Assembly (NCBI GenBank): GCA_035502095.1
Contig: DATJUX010000041.1
Coordinates: 1-64,000 of the forward strand
DNA from: JAKANT01 sp035502095
GTDB taxonomy: Bacteria > Pseudomonadota > Gammaproteobacteria > Burkholderiales > Burkholderiaceae_F
Length of the DNA: 64,000 nt
Direction: 5' to 3'
Part shown: positions 60,230 through 64,000 of the stretch, piece by piece
How the letters are laid out: each line of letters starts with the position of its first letter
Numbering within the stretch: the stretch's first letter is position 1
The notes under the pieces: model-generated
The model's input: only the letters and a program-made list of their open reading frames with translations
Told to the model about the DNA's origin: nothing
Database searches by the model: none
Made by a program: the position numbers and the translations under genes

Positions 60230-61714
60230 TCAGCGTGCGGTCGCGAGGTAACGCAGGGCCCGAATGCCCGGCAGGAAGAAGTACGCGCCGCCCTGCACCG
60301 TGACGAACTCGGGCAGGCCGCCCAGTCGCATGTCCGGGCTGCCCGCCTGCGGTATCGAGTAGCCGTCCGTCTGCTGCCCGGCGAGCGTCTTGCGGCGCGT
60401 CCCCAGCAGCGGATCGCTTTCGTCCGGAAGGCCATCGAACTTCGTGCCCATGATCCATGCGCTCTGCACGAACTCGAACTGGCGCGTGATGTTGGCCACC
60501 AGGCAGATGAAGTGCAGGCCGGTTTCCGCGCCGGGTCCTTCGTACTTGCGGCCGCGGCGCAGGAGGCGGTGAAAGCGGGTCGAGGCGACCCGGTCCTGCG
60601 CCAGCGCCTCCGCATTGAACCCCAGCGTGCGCCACAGGCGCGAAAGGATTCCGGGCGGACCTGGCGGCAGGTCCGCATTGCGCGGATTGACGCGGCGGAT
60701 GTGCGCTCCCAGCGGACAGCGCACGCCTAGTGGGTCGTCACGGAAGGTGAACGTGTTCTGCTGTGCCTGCGCCGCCGGCACGCCCTGCGCCGGCGACAAT
60801 TCACGCGATGTTTCGAGCGGGTCGCCGTTTTTGTCCCGCCCCACCATGCACGCGGCGAGCCGTTCCCGCTGTGCGGGATCGCCCTTGGCACACCGATCCA
60901 GCGTGCTCCAGAAGCCGCTTAGGTCCTGGAGTAGCTGGCGCATCACGAGATAGCAGCCGTTGCGCCCGAGGTCGGCCTGTTCTGGCGCATCCTCGGCGCG
61001 CGGCAGCTTCGCCGCGGCGCTATCGCGCGCCGGATCGATCAACGGGCGTGGCGTGTAGCGCCCGTACTCGTTCGGATAGCCGAGCAGGAACTCGCCGAGA
61101 CACGCGAGGTTGCCGTAGTCGAGCCGGTCCTGGTCGCGCACGGCGCGTTCGCGCTGCCAGTCGAGCTGCGGTTGCGAGATGCCGTCGACGAAGCCGAACG
61201 GCTCCACGCCTTGCACATCGGATGTCGACAGCACGCCGATGCAGTCGAAGCCGGCCGCGCATTGCGCTTCGACCTCCTGCCGCCATGCCGCGAGCTGCCC
61301 GGGTGCGGCATAGAGCAGCACCGCGACGTGCGGCGTGCGATCGCCCTTGCCCCACTGCCAGTACTGCGGGTCATTGGCGCCGAGATCGCCGAGTCGGCGG
61401 GCGCGGGCCTCGTCGCTGGTCATGCCGGCGTCGAATTCGAGCGAAAAGCCGTCGCGCACCTCGGCCGCGATGTTCAGGGCGCGCAGTCCCTCGCTCGTCA
61501 GCGCGACATGCATGGCCTTCTCGGGGCGCTTTTGCGCCGTCGCGTCGGCCGCGCTGGTGACGGGCGCCTGCGCCAGCCACGCGCGCGCGGCGGCGACATC
61601 CTGCACCCGCAGCAGCAGGAAGCTGGCCTGCGTCAGCCGCTTGTACCCGACCATCACCAGTCCCTGGACGTCGTCCAGATCCACGGGCCGGCCCCGGGAC
61701 GCGGGCGCGCTCAT
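60230..61714 (-). CDS. Dye-decolorising (DyP-type) peroxidase
   Basis: Heme peroxidase of 494 residues. The signature GFVDGISQP contains the catalytic Asp177, and the proximal His338 is in GAHIRRVNPR. There is no signal or twin-arginine peptide, so it is probably cytoplasmic or packed with partner proteins. It overlaps the upstream unknown membrane protein gene by four bases (ATGA), implying coupled translation and possibly a complex. Substrates of the family range from dyes to phenols and porphyrins; the natural one here is unknown. Confidence 0.93.
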   Translation of the reverse strand: MSAPASRGRPVDLDDVQGLVMVGYKRLTQASFLLLRVQDVAAARAWLAQAPVTSAADATAQKRPEKAMHVALTSEGLRALNIAAEVRDGFSLEFDAGMTSDEARARRLGDLGANDPQYWQWGKGDRTPHVAVLLYAAPGQLAAWRQEVEAQCAAGFDCIGVLSTSDVQGVEPFGFVDGISQPQLDWQRERAVRDQDRLDYGNLACLGEFLLGYPNEYGRYTPRPLIDPARDSAAAKLPRAEDAPEQADLGRNGCYLVMRQLLQDLSGFWSTLDRCAKGDPAQRERLAACMVGRDKNGDPLETSRELSPAQGVPAAQAQQNTFTFRDDPLGVRCPLGAHIRRVNPRNADLPPGPPGILSRLWRTLGFNAEALAQDRVASTRFHRLLRRGRKYEGPGAETGLHFICLVANITRQFEFVQSAWIMGTKFDGLPDESDPLLGTRRKTLAGQQTDGYSIPQAGSPDMRLGGLPEFVTVQGGAYFFLPGIRALRYLATAR

Positions 61715-63009
61715 AGCAGTTGCAGCCACGCGATCGCCTCGGCGTCGCTCACGCTCGCGCGCTCCAGCCCGGTGCGGATGCGCTGGTTGCGCTTGAGTTC
61801 GACCAGCGCCAGGCCGGGGTAGGCCTTGTACCAGACCTGGGTCGGCAGTTGATGGCGGCGCTGGTAGTACTTGAAGCGGTCTTCGAGCCGCGCTCCGCGC
61901 GCGAGCAGCCAGCGCGTGCGTGGCCAGCCGACGCCGTTGCTGAACACCAGGTTCAGGCCCCACGCGACCTTGTTGATGAAGTCGTCCATGTAGGCCTCGT
62001 GGCCGCCGTCGTAGTTGCTGGTGAATACGACCCGGCGCTTGTCGTCGACGAAGGCCCAGAACGCGAAGTGGATCGTCTGCACGCGGGCGAGAAAACCGCA
62101 CGTGAAGATATGGCGGCAGGTGTAGTCGATGAGCACCAGCAGCGCCGTCACGAGCCAGCGACGGAAACCTCCCGGCTTGACCGAGCCGATCGCCGTGTAC
62201 TGGTTGCTCACGTCGAAGTCCTCCAGCCGCTGCAGCTGCAGCAGCGCCGCCGGGTCGGGCCGCGGACAGATTTCGGGGTCGCTTTCCTCCTTCGAGCGCA
62301 GTACGACGATCAGGATCGGCGCCAGCACGATGAGGAAAGGCAGCAGGATCAGTCCGGCCGTGGGCACCGCGACCAGGTTCACCCACGAAGCGATGCGCCA
62401 GCCGAGCGGCGTGGCTTCGGGCGCCGAAAGGCGCAGCCTGCCCGCACCGATTTCGCGGTCGACGAAATCGACCAGTTCGCGCCGCAGCTGTTGCGCCTGG
62501 GCGCCGGATACGAGCGGCGCGCGCTTGACGGCACCGGCGAGCGCGATCCGCAGCGCGTTCTCCTCCTTGATCTGGCGCACCGTGCGGCCGACCCAGTTGG
62601 TGTAGGCGGCCGCGAGCGGGCAGCGCTGCGCCTGCATCCAAGCCACGAGGTCGCCGTTCGCATCGAAGCCCTGGCAGTGACCGAAGATCACACGCAGGCC
62701 GACACCCGCCCGCCGGGCGAGATCCGCGATGCAGTCGTCGGCCGACCCGTCGCAGCACGCGGCGAACGCGAGGTAAATGGGCAGGTCGGCGCCCGGAAGG
62801 CCATAGGCCTCGATGTCGGCGAGCGCGGGATCGTCGAGCACGGCGAAACGCGCGAAGTGCAGTTGCTCGAAGTGGCCGAACGGCAGGACCGGGTTAACCG
62901 GATTCGCCATCCCCGGCGCCTGGTTCAGCGACTCCAGCAGTTCCAGCAACGCGGGAACCCGCGCGCGCGCGACCGGCGCGAGCACCAGGAATTGGGACTG
63001 CGGCAGCAC
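61711..63009 (-). CDS. Unknown protein with central membrane segment, partner of DyP gene
   Basis: A 432-residue protein of no recognised family. The N-terminal region (about 1-200) has a mixed helix-strand pattern with FEQLHFARFAVLDD, which resembles small ferredoxin-like oxygenase folds. A hydrophobic stretch at about 209-237 and a weaker one near 284-296 suggest membrane insertion. The C-terminal part carries TSNYDGGHEAYMDDF and SNGVGWPRTRWL, which look conserved but are not known motifs. The start is GTG at 63009, after GGAAGA. Translational coupling to the DyP peroxidase gene points to a joint function. Confidence 0.7.
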   Translation of the reverse strand: MLPQSQFLVLAPVARARVPALLELLESLNQAPGMANPVNPVLPFGHFEQLHFARFAVLDDPALADIEAYGLPGADLPIYLAFAACCDGSADDCIADLARRAGVGLRVIFGHCQGFDANGDLVAWMQAQRCPLAAAYTNWVGRTVRQIKEENALRIALAGAVKRAPLVSGAQAQQLRRELVDFVDREIGAGRLRLSAPEATPLGWRIASWVNLVAVPTAGLILLPFLIVLAPILIVVLRSKEESDPEICPRPDPAALLQLQRLEDFDVSNQYTAIGSVKPGGFRRWLVTALLVLIDYTCRHIFTCGFLARVQTIHFAFWAFVDDKRRVVFTSNYDGGHEAYMDDFINKVAWGLNLVFSNGVGWPRTRWLLARGARLEDRFKYYQRRHQLPTQVWYKAYPGLALVELKRNQRIRTGLERASVSDAEAIAWLQLL

Positions 63010-63027
63010 GGCGCCGTGTCTTCCCGG

Positions 63028-63459
63028 CTAGAACTGCAGGCAGAAGTCGATCAGGCGATCCTTGCTCCAGTAGACCTTGCCGAGATAGAAGCCCGGGCCG
63101 ATCAGCCGGATCTCGTCGCGGATCCAGTGCGCGATGAGCGACGTGTCCGAGTAGTCGAGCACGATGCATTCGTTGTTGTCGAGCCAGCTCGGGCCCTTGT
63201 AGACCTTGGCCACGATCGCCTCGACGCCGAACGCGAGGATCTTGTTCTTGAGCAGGCCCTTCTTCGCATCGAAGACCTTGCCCTGCCAGCCGAAGTGGTT
63301 GACGAACTCTGCGATCGCCTCCGAGTACTCGGTACCGGGCGCGATGATGGCGGTGCCCCGGGCAGGGCCGTCGGGGATATCGCCAGGCTGGCTGGCGCGG
63401 AACAGGTCGTCGAGCTGGGTTTGCGACATGGCCAAGAGCTGCGGTACGTCATAAGGCAT
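63028..63459 (-). CDS. Small protein of unknown function
   Basis: A 143-residue protein with the segments GDIPDGPARGTAIIAPG, HFGWQGKVFDAKKGLLKNKI and GPGFYLGKVYWSKDRLIDFCLQF. It looks like a single compact beta-rich domain. ATG at 63459 is chosen because GGGAG lies six bases upstream; an earlier ATG overlaps that site. No known family was recognised; the position between an oxidase gene and the unknown membrane protein gene ties it to the redox group. Confidence 0.72.
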   Translation of the reverse strand: MPYDVPQLLAMSQTQLDDLFRASQPGDIPDGPARGTAIIAPGTEYSEAIAEFVNHFGWQGKVFDAKKGLLKNKILAFGVEAIVAKVYKGPSWLDNNECIVLDYSDTSLIAHWIRDEIRLIGPGFYLGKVYWSKDRLIDFCLQF

Positions 63460-63512
63460 CGCCATCTCCCTCTTGCGGTTACCCGCTGCGAACAATGCAA
63501 CCGCGGCGCGCG

Positions 63513-64000
63513 TCAGCGCGGGTCGCTTCCATGCGCCGCGGTTTCCAGGATCGTGTCGGCCGCCTTCTCGGCCACCATGTAGACCGCGCTCGCGACGAAA
63601 AAGCCGGGAATGCGCGGAAACACCGAAGCATCGACGACCCGCAGGCGGCGCGTGCCGTGCACCGCGAACCTGCTGTCGATGACGCCTCCATCCTCGGGCG
63701 GGCCGATCTTGCAGGAGCACGAAGCGTGGTGGCCCCACGCCGTGCTGCGGACGTAGTCCGCGAGCTCATCGTCGGAGTCCCTGGCGCGGCCGGGATTCAG
63801 TTCCTCCGCGATCGCCCCCGAGGCGAGCAGAGGGTCCATGAGGCCGCGCACATGGCGGATCGCGCGCACGACCGCCTGCAGGTCCTCACCGTGCGCATCG
63901 TCGCCGGCGTCGAAATAGCGGAAGTTCACGTCAGGCATCGCGCGCGGATCCGCCGAGCGCAGCGTGACGGTGCCTCGCCGGTTGCGCGTGTGCGCCTTGA
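63513..64000 (-). CDS. GMC-family oxidoreductase, C-terminal part (cut by window edge)
   Basis: The last 161 residues of a glucose-methanol-choline oxidoreductase. The C-terminal domain is clear: RGTVTLRSADPRA, the active-site segment STAWGHHASCSCKIG, and the FAD-binding RVVDASVFPRIPGFFVASAVYMVAEK. The usual second catalytic residue (His or Asn) lies near this region. The flavin-binding N-terminus lies to the right of the window. Such enzymes oxidise alcohols, and many oxidases of the family form H2O2. First gene of the minus-strand group seen here. Confidence 0.9.
   Translation of the reverse strand, partial: KAHTRNRRGTVTLRSADPRAMPDVNFRYFDAGDDAHGEDLQAVVRAIRHVRGLMDPLLASGAIAEELNPGRARDSDDELADYVRSTAWGHHASCSCKIGPPEDGGVIDSRFAVHGTRRLRVVDASVFPRIPGFFVASAVYMVAEKAADTILETAAHGSDPR

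Noticed and set aside
60220..60678. A longer catalase-like protein starting upstream of 60219
   Set aside because: The extension overlaps the DyP peroxidase gene, and a good ribosome-binding site stands just before the ATG at 60219.

Overview
The window is GC-rich chromosomal DNA from a proteobacterium. It is most likely a betaproteobacterium of the Burkholderiales type: the run hemA-prfA-prmC-grxD-ubiX, a beta-ketoadipate pcaIJF block, many Liv-type ABC transporters and GTG/TTG starts all fit. The genus cannot be read from the sequence. Nothing here looks like a plasmid or a phage structural region, except the left edge, which is the end of an integrated element.

Layout. 1-1606: a tyrosine integrase, three 12-bp-spaced direct repeats at its start, and the 3' half of a tRNA-Thr(TGT) that forms the element/chromosome junction. 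1832-4997: wax-ester/triacylglycerol synthase, a lipase-like hydrolase and a basic Ala/Arg-rich protein, perhaps a storage-lipid group. 5378-10353 (minus strand): hemA, prfA, prmC, grxD, ubiX and a chagasin-like cysteine-protease inhibitor. 10775-13155: a chemoreceptor and a heme oxygenase. 13378-27946: an aromatic/organic-acid catabolic block with pcaIJF, a Cys-nucleophile hydrolase, an acyl carrier protein, a two-subunit Rieske dioxygenase, a complete Liv-type transporter, indolepyruvate-ferredoxin-oxidoreductase-like subunits and a frameshifted cytochrome c. 28164-35333: mixed genes (RraA-like aldolase, HD-GYP, LysE, DapA-like lyase, a possibly split lipoprotein, metallophosphoesterase, dodecin). 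35517-37813: a decayed GGDEF/EAL gene split by an insert that carries a di-heme oxidoreductase gene. 38069-48476: a two-subunit molybdenum hydroxylase, a cyclase-family hydrolase, a second complete Liv-type transporter and a D-amino-acid dehydrogenase. 48537-50581: small proteins. 50703-57899: a D-xylose regulon (LacI-type regulator, kinase, isomerase, ABC importer). 58176-64000: a cytoplasmic papain-like peptidase facing a minus-strand group of catalase-like protein, DyP peroxidase, an unknown membrane protein, a small unknown protein and a GMC oxidoreductase cut by the window edge.

How the parts work together. The xylose block is self-contained: import, isomerisation and phosphorylation under one regulator, with a candidate operator just ahead of that regulator. 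The catabolic block couples uptake with ring hydroxylation, 2-oxoacid oxidation and thiolysis to acetyl-CoA and succinyl-CoA, but its substrate is not evident. The right-hand redox group may couple an H2O2-forming oxidase to two heme enzymes that use or destroy H2O2. Several families of intergenic palindromes and short repeats lie between genes and often mark gene ends.
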